Assembly (NCBI GenBank): GCA_019348475.1
Contig: JAHWJJ010000109.1
Location: 1-5,175 of the forward strand
DNA from: Gemmatimonadota bacterium
Lineage (GTDB): Bacteria; Gemmatimonadota; Gemmatimonadetes; Longimicrobiales; Longimicrobiaceae
DNA: 5,175 bases
Direction: 5' to 3'
Shown: positions 4,649-5,175 of the stretch, piece by piece
How positions within the stretch are numbered: the stretch's first letter is position 1
Layout of the letters: each line of letters opens with the position of its first letter
The notes under the pieces: model-generated
The model's database searches: none
Told to the model about the DNA's origin: nothing
Seen by the model: only the letters and a program-made list of their open reading frames with translations
Translations under genes and position numbers: made by a program

Positions 4649-5175
4649 TCACGCGATCTTCGGAACCGCACGGGCCCAGCGCAGCCACGGAAAGCCGCGA
4701 ATGGCGGCCAGCGCGGCCTCGTTCACGGGCTCGTCGGCCTCGATGGTCATCATGGCGTCCTGGTGCCGGCCGGTGCGGTCCACGCGCATGGTGGCCAGGT
4801 TCACGCGGTGCCCGGCCATGATGGTGGCCACGCACGCGATGGTGCCCGGCTCGTCGTGCGCCAGCAGCACCACGGTGTGGTAGTCGCCGCCCAGGGCTAC
4901 GGGAAAGCCGTCGATCTCCGACACCTCCACGCGGCCGCCGCCCAGCGACGCGCCGCGCACCACCAGCCGGTCGTCGCCGCGCTCCAGGTGAAAGATCGCC
5001 GTGTTGGGGTGCGCCTCGTCGCCCAGCTCCACCTCGTCGAAGCTCCACTCCAGCCCGGCGGCCTTCGCCTCGTCGTACGCTTCGCGCAAGCGCATGTCGT
5101 CCGGCGCCAGGCCGATCAGCCCGCCCACGATGGCGCGGTGCGTTCCGTGCCCCTCGCCCGTGGCGGCGAAGGAGC
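4649..5175 (-). CDS. sdaAB: L-serine dehydratase, iron-sulfur-dependent, beta subunit (5'-truncated by window)
   Basis: The frame stays open to the window edge, giving 174 complete residues; the start is outside. A GTG at 5126-5128 is internal, because the residues before it (SFAATGEGHGTHRAIV) are the conserved core of SDH_beta. Counting from the first complete codon, GEGHGT (6-11), HPNT (55-58) and ASLGGGRVEVSEIDG (75-89) are typical beta-domain motifs. An ACT domain fills the C-terminus (about 100-174), starting VVLLAHDEPGTIACVATIM and ending in VPKIA. ACT domains generally bind amino acids, and in this enzyme family serve assembly or serine-dependent control. The protein pairs with the downstream sdaAA product; split subunits are the arrangement known from Bacillus and clostridia, unlike the fused E. 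coli SdaA. Roughly 40-50 N-terminal residues are missing, judged from a usual length near 220. Confidence 0.94.
   Translation of the reverse strand, partial: SFAATGEGHGTHRAIVGGLIGLAPDDMRLREAYDEAKAAGLEWSFDEVELGDEAHPNTAIFHLERGDDRLVVRGASLGGGRVEVSEIDGFPVALGGDYHTVVLLAHDEPGTIACVATIMAGHRVNLATMRVDRTGRHQDAMMTIEADEPVNEAALAAIRGFPWLRWARAVPKIA

Overview
The window is GC-rich bacterial chromosome. Every gene I can support is on the minus strand, so transcription runs from position 5175 towards 1. GC bias, the gene set and above all the short-period repeats placed directly after stop codons (AGTGCGNN octamers, TATTCCC heptamers) remind me of Gemmatimonadota, especially Longimicrobium-like genomes. That is an impression from memory, not a search result. 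Myxococcota or another GC-rich soil lineage cannot be excluded.

Layout in transcription order: (1) 5175-4649, the 3' part of sdaAB, the beta subunit of iron-sulfur L-serine dehydratase with a C-terminal ACT domain; its start lies outside the window. (2) 4648-4531, an intercistronic region with a G-rich heptamer repeat and an inverted copy. (3) 4530-3640, sdaAA, the catalytic alpha subunit with the three expected cluster cysteines. (4) 3639-3324, a 316-base gene-free stretch with a C-run/G-run palindrome and, at its end, a possible ECF-sigma promoter. (5) 3323-1570, a compact envelope-stress cassette: a PspB-like small membrane protein, a CesT/YbjN-fold protein overlapping it by one base, and PspA/IM30 with a long disordered tail. 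(6) 1569-1288, an intergenic region with an octamer array and a possible promoter. (7) 1287-103, an AI-2E-family membrane protein. (8) 104-1, an octamer array with inverted arms that runs to the window edge.

The two serine dehydratase subunits together make a [4Fe-4S] enzyme that converts L-serine to pyruvate and ammonia. The three-gene cassette looks like a Psp-type membrane-stress module in which the small membrane protein could anchor or sense, the chaperone-fold protein could hold or regulate a partner, and PspA acts on the membrane. PspA is firm; the module's internal logic is inference. The AI-2E protein is separated by a repeat and a possible promoter, so it is probably its own unit.

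The best candidates for something undescribed are the PspB-like/CesT-like/PspA cassette with its TGAAAC-N17-CGTA upstream element, and the family of short-period, often inverted repeat elements that begin at or within a few bases of three stop codons.
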